DNA from: an uncultured Bacteroidales bacterium
Lineage (GTDB): Bacteria; Bacteroidota; Bacteroidia; Bacteroidales; WCHB1-69
NCBI GenBank assembly: GCA_900315245.1
Contig: OMYJ01000002.1
Span: forward strand, 121,864-185,863
DNA: 64,000 nucleotides
Reading direction: 5' to 3'
Position 1 is the first letter of the stretch. Every line of letters starts with the position of its first letter. This document shows, piece after piece, positions 16,958-28,400 of this stretch. The position numbers and the translations under genes are program-made. The notes below the pieces were generated by a model, which saw nothing but the letters and a program-made list of their open reading frames with translations, had not been told where the DNA came from and made no database searches.

Positions 16958-17426
16958 AATACTCGACCCTTCCCTCAAACCCCTTCCACCGCTCAAACGT
17001 CACGGCAGCGAGTTCCGCGTCGTGCTGCTCGGTGGGGATGGAGTACTCTGAGATGGGTTTGCCAATCTCTTCATAGATAAACGTGTCGTCAAAGCCGGCG
17101 GCAGCAGCCACTTCGCAGGACGCGCCATAGTAAATTCGGTCGGGACGCGCCCAATAAATCGCGCCAAAGCACATCGGGCAAGGCTCGCTGCTGGCATAGA
17201 GTTCGCAACCAGTGAGCTGGAATGTGTCCAAGTTGCGGCAAGCGTCGCGGATGGCTTGCACCTCCGCATGCGCCGTGGGATCGTTATGTACCGTCACCAT
17301 ATTGCGGCCACGACCCACAATCTCGCCGTCCTTCACAACCACCGCCCCGAACGGCCCGCCTGCACCCGTCTCAAAACATTCGTTCGCCAGACGGATGGCC
17401 TCTTTCATGAAATCAGGATTGTACAT
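16956..17426 (-). CDS. guaD: Guanine deaminase, cytidine-deaminase fold
   Basis: A 156-residue protein starting at the methionine of 'MYNPDFMKEAI'. An earlier ATG at 17450 would lie upstream of the expected transcript start. The zinc site is 'TAHAEVQAI' (His, and Glu as proton shuttle) and 'SSEPCPMCFGAIYWARP' (two Cys). The pattern 'GAGGPFGAVVVKDGEIVG', 'AGFDDTFIYEEIGKP' and the length are those of Bacillus GuaD rather than TadA. It converts guanine to xanthine in purine salvage. It is monocistronic. Confidence 0.85.
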   Translation of the reverse strand: MYNPDFMKEAIRLANECFETGAGGPFGAVVVKDGEIVGRGRNMVTVHNDPTAHAEVQAIRDACRNLDTFQLTGCELYASSEPCPMCFGAIYWARPDRIYYGASCEVAAAAGFDDTFIYEEIGKPISEYSIPTEQHDAELAAVTFERWKGFEGRVEY

Positions 17427-17447
17427 TTTCGTTTGCTTTTTCGGGCG

Positions 17448-17455
17448 CAAAGGTA
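17448..17455 (-). promoter_or_regulatory. -7 element for guaD
   Basis: TACCTTTG on the minus strand. It gives a leader of about 15 bases to the ATG at 17426. Confidence 0.55.
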
Positions 17456-17518
17456 GTATTTTTTAGTGAATAGTGAGTGGTGTACAGTGATCTGAAAAAA
17501 ACGAAACCAGAAAGCGCA

Positions 17519-17552
17519 AATCAAAAATCGTAAACCGTAAACCGAAAAATCG
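17519..17552. repeat. Intergenic word array (ATCGTAAACCG type)
   Basis: 'AATCGTAAACCGTAAACCG' and a further 'AAATCGTA', directly abutting the -7 element of the next gene. Same word family as the arrays at 16857, 18225 and 19638. Confidence 0.65.
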
Positions 17553-17560
17553 TACTTTTG
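17553..17560 (+). promoter_or_regulatory. -7 element for the cytidylate-kinase-like gene
   Basis: TACTTTTG. The transcript would begin near 17567, which excludes the in-frame ATG at 17558 and supports 17594. Confidence 0.55.
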
Positions 17561-17593
17561 CCGCCTCAATTCCGAAATAAAAAAGTAAAGACA

Positions 17594-18226
17594 ATGGGAA
17601 ACCAGAAATTCGTCATCACTATCAACCGCGAAGCGGGCTCAGGCGGCAAGGAAATCGCCACCAAGCTGGGCGAACTGCTCGGCGTGAAAGTATATGGTAA
17701 GGAAATCCTCGCCTCCATCCTTGAAAAATATAATCTCACCAATGAGGATGCCGAAAAGATCAAGGCAACCAAACCGGGCTGGTGGGCCGATTTCTGCCGT
17801 TTCTACAAGCAATTCGGCACCACCGCCGCCATTGCTTACGACTCCTTTGAAGTCGATTCGAAGCAACTCTTCATCGAAGAGGAACAAATCCTACGTAACC
17901 TCGCCTCCCAGGAGTCCTGCATCATCGTGGGACGCACCGGATTCCACATTTTCAAGGACAATCCCGACGCCATGCGGCTGCTCATCATCGCCAACCCCGA
18001 ATGCCGCGTAAAACGACTGATGGATCGGCAAGGCGTGAACGAGGAAGGCGCCCGCGACATCATGGAACGCGCCGACAAGGCCCGCGAAAACTACACCAAG
18101 TCTTTCGCCGGCACCTCTAGATACGACGCCCGCAACTACGACATGGTCCTCAATGTGTCGGGCTTCACCACCGACCAGGTGGCGCAATTCCTCGCCGAAA
18201 ATGTACGACGGAAATACCCTCTATAA
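17594..18226 (+). CDS. Cytidylate kinase-like family protein
   Basis: A 210-residue P-loop kinase. The phosphate-binding loop 'INREAGSGGKEIATKLGE' is near residues 9-26. The lid region has 'RMLI..NPECRVKRLMDRQGV' type residues near 125-150. It belongs to the cytidylate-kinase-like (AAK/Cmk2) branch, separate from the classical Cmk, and its nucleotide substrate is not proven by the motif. It has its own promoter and a strong terminator 55 bases downstream. Confidence 0.8.
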   Translation: MGNQKFVITINREAGSGGKEIATKLGELLGVKVYGKEILASILEKYNLTNEDAEKIKATKPGWWADFCRFYKQFGTTAAIAYDSFEVDSKQLFIEEEQILRNLASQESCIIVGRTGFHIFKDNPDAMRLLIIANPECRVKRLMDRQGVNEEGARDIMERADKARENYTKSFAGTSRYDARNYDMVLNVSGFTTDQVAQFLAENVRRKYPL

Positions 18227-18277
18227 CGATTTACGGTTTGCGGTAAATCGCAAATCGTAAGTCACAAGTCACAAACC
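18225..18277. repeat. Intergenic word array (ATTTACGGTTTGCG type)
   Basis: The array begins at the stop codon of the kinase gene. A 'TTTACGGTTTGCGG' word is followed by its complement 'TAAATCGCAAATCGTAA' and then by 'GTCACAAGTCACAAACCAC'. The first part can fold on itself. Confidence 0.65.
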
Positions 18278-18280
18278 ACA

Positions 18281-18323
18281 AAAAAGTGCGGAAACCCCAA
18301 AGATTTCCGCACTTTTCATTTTT
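18281..18323 (+). terminator. Intrinsic terminator, possibly bidirectional
   Basis: Stem AGTGCGGAAA/TTTCCGCACT with A-run before and T-run after, between the kinase-like gene (plus) and gcvT (minus), so it can serve both. Confidence 0.85.
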
Positions 18324-18337
18324 CCGCGAATTCTAGT

Positions 18338-18376
18338 ATAAAAATTCGCTTAATTCGCTTAATTCGTTTAATTCGC
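18338..18376. repeat. Word array (AATTCGCTT) overlapping the gcvT stop
   Basis: Four successive 'AATTCGCTT'-like words, 9-10 bases each. Read on the minus strand, the first unit supplies the last codon and TAA of gcvT. Confidence 0.75.
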
Positions 18377-19462
18377 CGTATAGAAAGGCATCTTCACCGT
18401 CACGGCCTTCAGCAGACGGTTTCTCACCTTGATGAAAATCTCCGTGCCCGCCTTTGCGAACTCTTTCTTGATCAGCGCCGTACCGATACCCTTGTTCACG
18501 GACGGTCCGAATGTGCCGGAACGCACCTCGCCGATGACGTTGCCCTCGGCATCGCACACCTCGTAGCCGTTTCTCGGAATACCGCGGTCGATCAGCTCGA
18601 AACCGGCGATTCTGCGGGTCACACCGTTAGCTTTCAGGTCTTCCATGTACTTGCGGTCGATGAAATCCTTGCCATCCACGAACTTCGTGATCCAACCCAA
18701 ACCGGCCTCGATCGGGGAAATCGTGTCGTCAATCTCGTGACCGTACAGGCAGAAGCCCATCTCCAGACGCAAGGTGTCACGGGCACCCAGGCCGATCGGT
18801 TTGATGTCGAATTCGGCACCAGCCTCGAACACGGCGTCCCAAATCTTCATGGCTACTTCGTTCGGGAAATAGATCTCGCATCCGCCGCTGCCAGTGTAAC
18901 CGGTCGTGGAGAAGAGGATGTTGTCGATGCCGGCGAAAGTGATGATCTGGTTGGTGTAATACTCCATATCCACCACGTTCGCGCTGGTCAGCTTCTGCAT
19001 AGCCTTGAGAGCCAGAGGTCCTTGCACCGCCAATTGGGAGATGCTGTCGGAGATGTTCTCAATCTCGGCACCGAAAGCCTTGTTCTGCTCGACCACCCAT
19101 GCCCAGTCTTTGTCAATGTTGGCAGCGTTCACCACCAACAGATAATCCTCGTCGTGGAGGTTATAGACCAGCAGGTCATCGACGATACCGCCTTTGCCGT
19201 TCGGGAAGCAAGAATATTGCACCTTGCCCGGGAACAATGCGGCCACATCGTTCGTGGTGATGTGTTGCAGCAAAGCCAAGGCCTTGGGACCTTTCACGGT
19301 GAACTCACCCATGTGAGACACGTCAAACACACCTACCTTATTACGCACCTGCAAGTGCTCGTTGGTGATGCTGTCGTACTGAATCGGCATGTAAAAGCCG
19401 GCAAACTCTTCCATTTTGGCGCCCAACGCCTCATGTTTCGCTCTGTAAACGGTTTCTTTCAT
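18368..19462 (-). CDS. gcvT: Glycine cleavage system aminomethyltransferase (T protein)
   Basis: A 364-residue protein starting at '[17 protein letters not shown]'; the 19 residues before it lack a plausible start context. GcvT motifs are present: '[29 protein letters not shown]' with the folate-site aspartate region, '[13 protein letters not shown]', '[13 protein letters not shown]' and '[20 protein letters not shown]'. It releases ammonia and passes the methylene group to tetrahydrofolate. The other glycine-cleavage genes are not in the window. The C-terminus ends inside a word array. Confidence 0.93.
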   Translation of the reverse strand: MKETVYRAKHEALGAKMEEFAGFYMPIQYDSITNEHLQVRNKVGVFDVSHMGEFTVKGPKALALLQHITTNDVAALFPGKVQYSCFPNGKGGIVDDLLVYNLHDEDYLLVVNAANIDKDWAWVVEQNKAFGAEIENISDSISQLAVQGPLALKAMQKLTSANVVDMEYYTNQIITFAGIDNILFSTTGYTGSGGCEIYFPNEVAMKIWDAVFEAGAEFDIKPIGLGARDTLRLEMGFCLYGHEIDDTISPIEAGLGWITKFVDGKDFIDRKYMEDLKANGVTRRIAGFELIDRGIPRNGYEVCDAEGNVIGEVRSGTFGPSVNKGIGTALIKKEFAKAGTEIFIKVRNRLLKAVTVKMPFYTAN

Positions 19463-19508
19463 ATTGGTTTGGATTTTTATTGTATTTATAAACTGAAATT
19501 TCCGACCG

Positions 19509-19516
19509 CAAAAATA
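19509..19516 (-). promoter_or_regulatory. -7 element for gcvT
   Basis: TATTTTTG on the minus strand, leader about 40 bases. Confidence 0.5.
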
Positions 19517-19526
19517 CATTTTTTTT

Positions 19527-19712
19527 TGTGATTGGTGATTGGTGAATTGTGATTAGTTTGCCCTTCAGCCCTAACGGGCTGCATCTCAAATGGCACGCCC
19601 CCTTAATTTATCGCTTTTCGTCGTCAATCCTCTCATCATCGTAAATCGTAAACCGCAAATCGCAAAAAAGGCGCAGCCACAGACCACGCCCTTCCTCACT
19701 TCATTACATTCT
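19527..19712. repeat. Mosaic of word arrays and a hairpin
   Basis: The gap holds 'GTGATTGGTGATTGGTGAATTG' type words (19529-19553), a hairpin CAGCCC-TAAC-GGGCTG (19566-19581), 'ATCGTAAACCGCAAATCGC' words (19638-19665), and 'ACATTCTTCATTCTAC' words reaching into the trmB stop codon. No gene is seen. Confidence 0.65.
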
Positions 19713-20390
19713 TCATTCTACATTCTTAATTCTTAATTGCACATAGTGTATCGTCTTCCCCTCCGCCAACCACATCTTCTCGTAAAACGTCTGCACTTCA
19801 GTAAGCAACGGATCGGCACCGCCCGCATACACATCGGGGATATTCTCCAAAAGCCCCCAACGCTGCTCTTTGGCCGTTTCAAGGAGGTATTCATACAAGA
19901 AGTCGCTGTCGGACTTTAAGTGCAAAATACCGCCGTTTTCGGGCCAAATCTGGCGATAATAGTCGTTGACGAAATGCGGACCCACCAACCGCTTGCGTTC
20001 CTTCTTGATTTGCGGATCTGGAAACGTCACCCAAATCTCATCCACCTCGCCGGGCGCGAAATATTGGCTTATATGGTCGATGGTGATGCGCAGGAACGCC
20101 ACATTCGCCAACTCCTGCTCAATCGCATCCTTACAACCGCGCCACAACCGCGCCCCCTTCCGGTCGATACCGATGTAGTTGCGCTCGGGGAAGCGCTTCG
20201 CCATAGCAATCGTATATTCCCCCTTGCCGCAGCCTAACTCCAGCACAATCGGATGGTCATTGTGGAAATAATCCTCCCGCCAACGCCCCCGCAACGGGAA
20301 CGCCTCCCCTATCCTATCGTATTCCGTATGTTGGAACAAATTCTTAAATGTCGCGTTCTCCGCAAATCTTGCTAATTTATGTTTTGCCAT
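19713..20390 (-). CDS. trmB: tRNA (guanine-46-N7)-methyltransferase
   Basis: A 225-residue class I methyltransferase. The SAM-binding motif is 'VLELGCGKGEYTIAMAKRFP' near residues 49-68, followed by 'YIGIDRKGARLWRG'. The TrmB signature 'VTFPDPQIKKERKRLVGPHFV' is near 120-140. It methylates G46 in the tRNA variable loop. The last residues, including 'RIKNVE' and the TGA, are encoded by the edge of a word array, so the C-terminal tail may be an accident of the repeat. Confidence 0.92.
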   Translation of the reverse strand: MAKHKLARFAENATFKNLFQHTEYDRIGEAFPLRGRWREDYFHNDHPIVLELGCGKGEYTIAMAKRFPERNYIGIDRKGARLWRGCKDAIEQELANVAFLRITIDHISQYFAPGEVDEIWVTFPDPQIKKERKRLVGPHFVNDYYRQIWPENGGILHLKSDSDFLYEYLLETAKEQRWGLLENIPDVYAGGADPLLTEVQTFYEKMWLAEGKTIHYVQLRIKNVE

Positions 20391-20398
20391 AATCTTTC

Positions 20399-20440
20399 AA
20401 TTAACAATGTAAAATGTACAATGTACAATGAACATTTAAA
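20399..20440. repeat. Word array (AATGTACAATGTACA type)
   Basis: Four near-copies of a 10-11-base word 'ACAATGTAAA/ACAATGTACA' upstream of trmB. Confidence 0.7.
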
Positions 20441-20492
20441 ATTTCTTTTTCTACCGAGCTATTCCCCTACCAGAGCTGCTCAAGGAAATTTC

Positions 20493-20520
20493 TAATTTCT
20501 AATTTCTAATTACTAATTGA
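20493..20520. repeat. Word array (AATTTCT) overlapping a stop codon
   Basis: 'AATTTCTAATTTCTAATTTC' and a variant 'TAATTACTAATTG'. On the minus strand it encodes the last residues (LVIRN) and TAG of the ABC exporter. Confidence 0.75.
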
Positions 20521-22277
20521 TAGTACGCTCCCCGTACCGCCATCAACTCTTCATGTGTGCCCTGTTCCACGATGCGGCCTTCATCTAAAACGCAGATGCG
20601 GTCGGCGTTTCGAACCGTGGAAAGCCGGTGGGCGATCATCACCACTGTGCGATGTTTGGAAAGTTCCTCCACCGACTGTTGGATCAGCCGCTCAGACTCC
20701 GTGTCCATCGCCGAAGTGGCCTCATCCAACACCAACACGGGCGCCTTGCGAAGCACTGCCCGGGCAATGCTCACCCGTTGCCGCTGACCACCGGAAAGCA
20801 CCGTCCCCCGGTCCCCGACAACATGGTCGAACCCGTCTGGCAAAGACATGATGAAATCGTAAATATTGGCTGTTTTGGCCGCCTCCACTACTTCCTCCAG
20901 CGTGGACTCACGTCCCATGGTGATGTTGTTGTAAATCGTATCATGAAACAGCATCACATCCTGCGAAACCAACGCAAAAAGACTTCTATAGTCTGAAACC
21001 CGGAACTTTTCCACGGAAACCCCGTCTAACAGAATCTCGCCGCCTGTGGGATCATAAAACCGCATCAGCAAATCCGCCAAGGTGCTCTTTCCCGCTCCGG
21101 ACTGCCCGACAAAGGCCACCGTCTGCCCTTTCTTCACCTCCAAATCCAAATGGCTGATGACCTCCGTGTCAGAATATGCAAACGAAACATCGTGAAAAGT
21201 GAATCGGTCTTGGAAATCCGAAATGGGCAACGAATCGGGTATATCCTCTACAACATCTCTAATAGAAAGAAACTCGTAAATACGATCTAACGCCGCCTCG
21301 CCACGTTTATAGTCAGCAAAAGCAGAAGAGATGTTCGACACGGGGGTGATAATCTGTGTGAAAAGAGCTATATAGGTGATGAAAAGCTCAGGAGACAGCG
21401 ATGACCGATCCGACAAAACCAAGGTGCCGCCAATCACCAAAACAACCATCACAGAGGCCACGCCCAAAAACTCGCTCAATGGGTTAGCCAAATAGCTCTG
21501 TCTATATACTTTTTTCTGATTGTCGTGGAATTGCCGATTAAGATGGGTGAAATAACGATACGCACGTTCCTGAGCATTGAAACTGTAAATCACCCGTAGT
21601 CCTGACAACGTCTCTTCCACATGCGAAAGCAACACTCCCAACCGCTGACGATAGGTTTTCGAGGAACGTTTCAACAAGTGAGACAAGAAACCGATAATCA
21701 AAAAAGACAAAGGCATCAAGAGCACAGCCCATAGTGACAATTGATAGTTCAAATAGAAGAGGAACGCCAAATAGCAAAGCAGCGCAATAGGATCGGTAAG
21801 AAATTTCTGAAGAGAGGTAAGTACTGTGTATTCTACTTCCTGCGTGTCATTGACGGCTCTCGTGACCGCATCCCCTTTGTTCTGACGGGTGAAATAACTC
21901 AACGGTAAAGAAATCATCTTTGTGTACAAACGATTTCGTAACGAATAAAGAAAATCACTACGGACATGCGCCATCACCCACTGAGAAGAATAGGCGGACA
22001 AGTTACGGAGAAAAAAAAGCAAGACAGCACAGAGAATAATCAACGCCATTGACTGCTGAAGATTGCCAAACGGTATCACACCGTCAACAAGGGAAACAAT
22101 ATAAGAAGACAACGGACTCAGATTATCCAAATTGCCACGGAAAAGGAGTTTCACAAATGGTTCAATCATCAAAAAAGTGAAAAAAGTAAGCAGCACATAC
22201 ACGACATTCAGCAAGAATACCCCCGCCAAACGTACGGCATACTGTCGGATGAATTGTATGACAAATCCCTTTCTCAT
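20499..22277 (-). CDS. ABC exporter, fused permease and ATPase (MsbA-like)
   Basis: A 592-residue half-transporter. The N-terminal half carries about six membrane helices (first near residues 14-38, 'VRLAGVFLLNVVYVLLTFFTFLMI'). The nucleotide-binding domain has Walker A 'GQSGAGKST' near 385, the signature 'LSGGQRQRVSIARA' near 490, Walker B 'VLVLDEATS' and the switch histidine in 'MIAHRLSTV'. It would act as a homodimer in the inner membrane. Lipid A export is the usual role of such single genes in Bacteroidota, but drug or peptide export cannot be excluded. Confidence 0.88.
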   Translation of the reverse strand: MRKGFVIQFIRQYAVRLAGVFLLNVVYVLLTFFTFLMIEPFVKLLFRGNLDNLSPLSSYIVSLVDGVIPFGNLQQSMALIILCAVLLFFLRNLSAYSSQWVMAHVRSDFLYSLRNRLYTKMISLPLSYFTRQNKGDAVTRAVNDTQEVEYTVLTSLQKFLTDPIALLCYLAFLFYLNYQLSLWAVLLMPLSFLIIGFLSHLLKRSSKTYRQRLGVLLSHVEETLSGLRVIYSFNAQERAYRYFTHLNRQFHDNQKKVYRQSYLANPLSEFLGVASVMVVLVIGGTLVLSDRSSLSPELFITYIALFTQIITPVSNISSAFADYKRGEAALDRIYEFLSIRDVVEDIPDSLPISDFQDRFTFHDVSFAYSDTEVISHLDLEVKKGQTVAFVGQSGAGKSTLADLLMRFYDPTGGEILLDGVSVEKFRVSDYRSLFALVSQDVMLFHDTIYNNITMGRESTLEEVVEAAKTANIYDFIMSLPDGFDHVVGDRGTVLSGGQRQRVSIARAVLRKAPVLVLDEATSAMDTESERLIQQSVEELSKHRTVVMIAHRLSTVRNADRICVLDEGRIVEQGTHEELMAVRGAYYQLVIRN

Positions 22278-22299
22278 TCCTTTGTTAAACTACTATAAC

Positions 22300-22380
22300 C
22301 TAATCTTAACCCTCTAACCTCTTAACCTCTTAACCTATAACCCCGCTTCAATAACCCATAACCCATAACCAATAACCATT
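22300..22380. repeat. Word array (TTAACCTC / AACCCATAACC)
   Basis: 'CTAACCTCTTAACCTCTTAA' is followed by 'AATAACCCATAACCCATAACC' and 'AATAACCATT': two successive word families in one gap, ending at the terminator of the giant gene. Confidence 0.75.
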
Positions 22381-22422
22381 AAAAAAGGGAGTTGCACGCG
22401 ATGTGCGCACAACTCCCTTGCG
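22381..22422 (-). terminator. Intrinsic terminator of the giant surface-protein gene
   Basis: Stem AGGGAGTTG/CAACTCCCT with a TTTTTT run on the minus strand, 17 bases after the stop codon. Confidence 0.85.
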
Positions 22423-22438
22423 TTATTCGATTTGCAAA

Positions 22439-25400
22439 CTACCGAGACAAGGAAGTAACAACAACCTTCTTGGTGATGATGGCATCGCCATTGCGAACGG
22501 TCATAATGTATGTACCGACGCTGAGGTTATTGACACCGACTTCGAAGTAGTAGCTATCACTATCAATGTTGATCTTACCGGAGTAAACATTGTGGCCTCC
22601 GAGAGTGCTCAAAGTGACAGTAGCCTCACCACTCATGTTGTGGACACGAGCCTTAAGCGTGGTGGTGATAGCAGGTGCCGGGTTCGGCCAGACTTCCATA
22701 TCAGGAGCGATAATAGATTCGTCAACTGTCAACTCAGAAGCAAGAGCAGGAGTAGCTGCAGGAGGATTACAATCATATTCATATCCAGTCACATTAATAT
22801 GGATAGAATCCGTAATAAGAAGAGTGGTATCAGAAGCGTTGAAGAAGTGTCCACCAATAGCAGGAACACCATAATTATTCAAACCTTCCGCAGAAACAGG
22901 ATTAACCATGTCATTGACAAACGGATACTGATAGTTATACGGGTCAGCCACTTGGAACAACTTGAACACAATCGTATAGTCACCCTCCATAGCAAATGGG
23001 GCAATTTCCTGAGTAACCTCACGATTAGCGAGGAAGTGCATCCATACGTCATCATAATAACTTGAGTTAGCACCATCAGTCAATCCGAAGGTTGTATAAG
23101 GATAGTGGTTACCATAATAGGTGTTATTAGATTGAACATTCGGAGCAGCACCAAAATAGTAAGAACTATCTATGCGCAGTTGTGAAGAAGAACCTGTTGT
23201 CGGTCTGAGGAAAGAGATAATGTTCTTAGTGTTCCACTTGTATTGAGGAAGACCATTATAGTTCGTATATTGCGTGCAAATATACTTCTGAATATGATTG
23301 TCAGAAAGATTAGTTTCTTGTGGAGCAAGTTCAAGTTTCTGACCATTACGGTAGAACTCATACTCAACATACACCAACTTGTCAGCATCATCACAATCAT
23401 TGTTAACCATCCAGATATAACGGAAACTTTGACCAGTAGTTGCCTCAAAGTCATGAGTTTCTGTCTTCTCAGGCAAAGTCTTGAAAGTGAAGCCCGGCAG
23501 AGCGGAGACAAACACACTAGCATCGGTTGCAGAACTGCTGCTACATCCATTAGCGTCAACCACAGTGACAGATGCAGTGTAGGTTCTTGTACCAGTTGCA
23601 GGATCAGCTACAAGAGGATCCGTAGTGAAGGTGTTATCCGATTGTTCTGCTTGCTCAACGCCATCGAAGGTGAACACATAAGATTCAAATCCCGGAGTAG
23701 CCGTAAATGTAACAGGATTATTGTTACAAATATTCTCAGGTCCTTCAATCTCAACAGGTTCTGGATGATTGACGATAATATTAGCAGTAGCGGTAACAAC
23801 ACCGCAAGTGGCCTGAATCGTGACAGTAAGGGTAGCATTTTCAGTATAAGTAGCATTTGCATCGTAAGGCTCGCCATCGACTGTCCATGTGATAGATGAA
23901 GCATCATACGGAGTGGTTTCATCAGCAGTAATAGTCAAGTTAGCTGCTGCAAGATCAATTGTAGAACCTTCGCAAATGGTGATATCTTCGATAGAGGCAG
24001 TCGGTACAGTAAGCAGTTGAAGTTCTTGAGCATCCGTCTCAAACACTTCATCGCAAGAAGTAACCCACTTGTAGAAAACTGAAATAGGTTCGTTCACAAC
24101 AGTTTCAAGCGTGATTGGATCTTCAGTTTCATCTTCGTCGTTCAAAACATACCAACCCTCGCTCACAATGGTAGCGACAGTGATGGTTTTCGTAGGCGCG
24201 GTAGCAATGAACGCAGACAAAGGTGAACCAACGCAAGCAGGCTGGAACTCAGGCTCCGTGTAGTCAAATGTCGGGATGTTCAAAGCAACATGTTCAGTAT
24301 CAGCACCGCAGTAGTTTTCAGCAATCACAAGAATCTCACCGCCATTGTAGTTGATGACATCCTCGAACTTAAGAGCTGCTGTGGTAGCTGCTGAAATCTC
24401 ATAATTATCCTGACCACCTTTGACAGCTACGCAACGGACAGTTCCTTCAGCAGAATGCCAATCCACCGTGTAGGTGATCACATCCGTAATATATGAATCA
24501 GGACAAATTGTTCCAGTAGTGACAGTTAACTCAGGCTCATCGATGATACAGACCGGGAACGGTCCAACCACATCAAAACCGCAAGAGTTCTCAGCATAGT
24601 AATAAATGTCAATGCAATTATCTACTGCCATCGTCTTGATATCGTTAACAGAAACAGAATCATAAGTGACAGTACCTTCATTCATAGTGGCAGTTGCCCA
24701 ATAGGTGTGGATGAACGGAGAACCATTCGCTATGACATAGTTGAACATAGAAATTGTTGACAAATCAGGAACAACATCACCAGCATCATATTTGAAAGGC
24801 TCAAATTGGTAATCAAGGATAGTAGGATTCTCTGTAGGAGCAGGAGTCGGGGAAGGAATGTAACAGCCAAACACTGTAGCAAATTCTTCATCGAATTCAT
24901 CAGCACAAACCATCAAACCTTGAGCATTCATATTGATTGTCGGTTTGTCAGACACCTTGACAGGAACAGTATCCGTATTGTAAGAACCGCAGTGGTTGCT
25001 TAACACAGCATACATTTCAGCGCCATCATAGCTGTAATCAACTATTTGATCACCGCTAACCAATGTGAATTCATTTTCGGCAACTTTCTTAACGTATGTA
25101 CTAACCTCAACTTGAGAAGGATCTAACAAATCGTCACTATTGGTAATGATAACTGAAGCCAATGAATCAAATTCAAGACCAGCGCAAATAGCATTGGTGT
25201 CAACATAGCCTTCAGGAATAGTGTCAACATGCAATTGAATCAAATTAGAATATACAGAACCACAAGTGTTTGTGACTTTGAAGCCGAGGTACTTACCATC
25301 GTAAGACAACTTAACAGGAGTGACTTGATAGTAGAAACCATCAAACAATGTGTATTCAAGTACAGTGTAATCAACAGCCTCGGGAGAATCCTTAAGGATA

Positions 25401-28400
25401 ACTTCAACTGTGCAAGCATCTGTTTCAGCTTCTTGATCATTGAAGACAGGCTCATTGTTTGCATCACAAGTAGCAACAGTATATTTGCATTCGTAATAGA
25501 AAGGAATTTCCATTACACCATCTTCAGATGCGCACAAAGTATCGATATCTTCAATAGGCTCAAGATTAGGAAGAGCATTCACTACGAAGTGGAAGTCTTT
25601 GGAGCTGTAGCACTGCATTTCAGAGCTTGAGCTGCAAGAAATTGTAAGTGTATTACAAACAACATCAGGATTGTAACTCAATGCATATTCCTCAGTGACT
25701 TCTTCACCATTAAGGAGAATCTGAAGAGTTTCCTCATCATAATTCGTGATTGTAATATTATTCATCAACTGACTGATAGTGGTACCTTCACAGTAAGAGC
25801 TTTGCAGCTGACCGGTGATCTCAGGATAACCGAGGACTGTCAGAAGTGTTGTCATAATCGTATCGCAACCCTCACCAACAGATTGAATCGTGTCAACGCG
25901 GCTTACTGAATACGGATATTCAACAGTACCATCAAGGATAGATGCCATCAGTTCTTCGTCAATGTCATAACCATTGAGTACAGGATTAACAACCACAACA
26001 GCACCAGGAGTCGGATTAATCGGGAGGTTGTCATTAGGACCAAAATAGATAGGAAGTTCGCAAACAGTCTCTTCATTGGTAAGACGTACGAGAGGATTAA
26101 TACGCAAGTTGAATTTACCAGTTGCATAACAACCATTCGTGTCAATTACTTCAACACAGAAGGTAACATTCTTATTGTATTTCCATTTCTCAGGATCGCT
26201 TACGTATGCAGCAACAGAGTCAGGTGTGCTAATAAAGAATTCGTATTCAGGATTGTCGGTCGGGAGAACAGTGGTATGGTTCATTGTCCACCAAGCCTCT
26301 TCCCATCCGTTCTCAACAATACCTATGTAAAGTGACTCATTCTCACAAACTTCGGTAGAATTACCTTCGATAGGATCATGATTAACCGTATAAACGATGG
26401 GCTTAGTAGCATATACACAAACCTCAACACGTTTGAAGGCCTCACAACCAGTGAGAACGTTCGTGGCGGTTACAGTATAGAAGCAGCACATCTCTTGATC
26501 AGTAGGAACAGAGACCGTTCTACCATCTATATACTCATTGTAACATTCCTTATGCCATCTGTAGCGGAAATCGCCTTCGCATTCAGAATCCTCAGGAAGG
26601 ATAGCAGTAGCCGTGATCGTGGCGTTCTCCTCATTGAGACAGTACTTACGACTATCAACCTCAATTTCAGGAGTGCACTCGTTCTGAGTATTGACTTCAA
26701 CATCGATTGAATTCTCACAACCAGAATTGATTTCACGAGCAACAATATGATATACGCCAGGAGCCAGAGAATCCCAAGAGTTCACTGCGCTGAAAGCACC
26801 GCCATTAATGCTGTACTCGAACTGAGCAGGGTTGAACATCACGCTGGTAGCAGTAACAGTGATGGTACCATCATACAGTTCGGCGATACAAGCGTGGTTC
26901 GGGGTAACCGTGTCTGTGATGACGATATCGTTCTCCTGCTTCTCAACCTTGATGGAGTCGAAACCATCATAAATACAACGGGTAATAGTATCCATCACAT
27001 AGAAGTAATAGGTGCTGTCCTTCAAACCGGTGAAGACATTGTCATTCTGGAATGAAGAGAACTGATCGTCAGTGATGCTGTACATATAGCCACGATTAGC
27101 TGTAGGCGGATAAACCGAAACACGAATAGCTTCAATCAGGTGAGAATAATCGAACTGGTAAGGACTATACGTGACATCCAACTCAATCTGACCATTGTAA
27201 GGCTCCTGACACATTTGGTTCGGGGTAGGAGTACCCGTGAGCGTCAGAGTATCGCGACCAGGCAGAACAGTAATGGTATCTGCGATAGGACATCCGGTGG
27301 TAAGGTTCGTAACCGTCACATAATAGATAGTGTCTTTCAACCATGCAACTGTAGAAGAAAGGTCAACGAAAGGAACATCCAAACGTGCACCCTCTTCGTC
27401 CGTACCAACAATACCGTATGATAACTTATAATCATACATGTTCAGGTTATCGTAAGGAGGCATGACAGTAATCGTACCATTACCAGGTTTAGCTACAGTC
27501 CAATAACAGAATGTGTTAGGAGTCTGTTTGAGTATGAGAGAGTCGAGTGTCTCTTGTGCAACAGTAATTTCACCTTCAGCCACGCATAAGTATTTATCCG
27601 TAACCGTATAGTGATAGTCACCATCCTTCAAGGAATTGAAGGTGACAGGAGAAATAGCATTTTCAACGGTGAACAATGTGTGAGCAATACCTTCTTCGTC
27701 AAGAGTGTCAAGCTTCACTGTATAAGGAGCATTATTCGCATCATAGTTGGTGATGGTGAGAATAACCTTACCGTCGTAAGCGGCGATTGTATTGTCACAA
27801 ATCGTATTCATCACAGAGGAGTCGGCCACCACAGGAACAACCGTGGAATCATAAATGTCAAACTCCTGCTCGGTCACACAACCGTTGGCATTAGTAGCCA
27901 CAACCTTATAATGGTTAGCTGCCAAATGAGTAGGATCAGCGACTTCACCCCAAATGTAGGTGACTTCATCACCACCTCCGATAATTACCACATTACCTTG
28001 TTCATCAACTATTTCAGAAATAGGAGGAACCATAGCACCGTTTAACACGAAATATTCATAAGTGTAAGCAGCAGCAGGGCTGACAGTCACAGAACCGTTC
28101 ACAATGTCTTGCTCGTTCTCACAATACTGGTTCGGATGAGTAGTAATTTCGAAGTCAGGATTATTGGTGTTGTTACCCACATTCTTCGTATAAGAGCGGA
28201 AACAACCAGTAACTGTATCAGTACCGAAAACTTTATAGCTACCAGGATGTAAACCTGTAAGAGTTGTGGAAGCACCTTCATAAACGACAGTATCGGCAGC
28301 AACATCCGTAACCACAAACCAAACATTGGTCTTTGTGAATTTGAGTTTGCCATTGAAAGGAGCAACACAGTTCGTGTTAGCAGTCGGAGTGACTGTGAAC

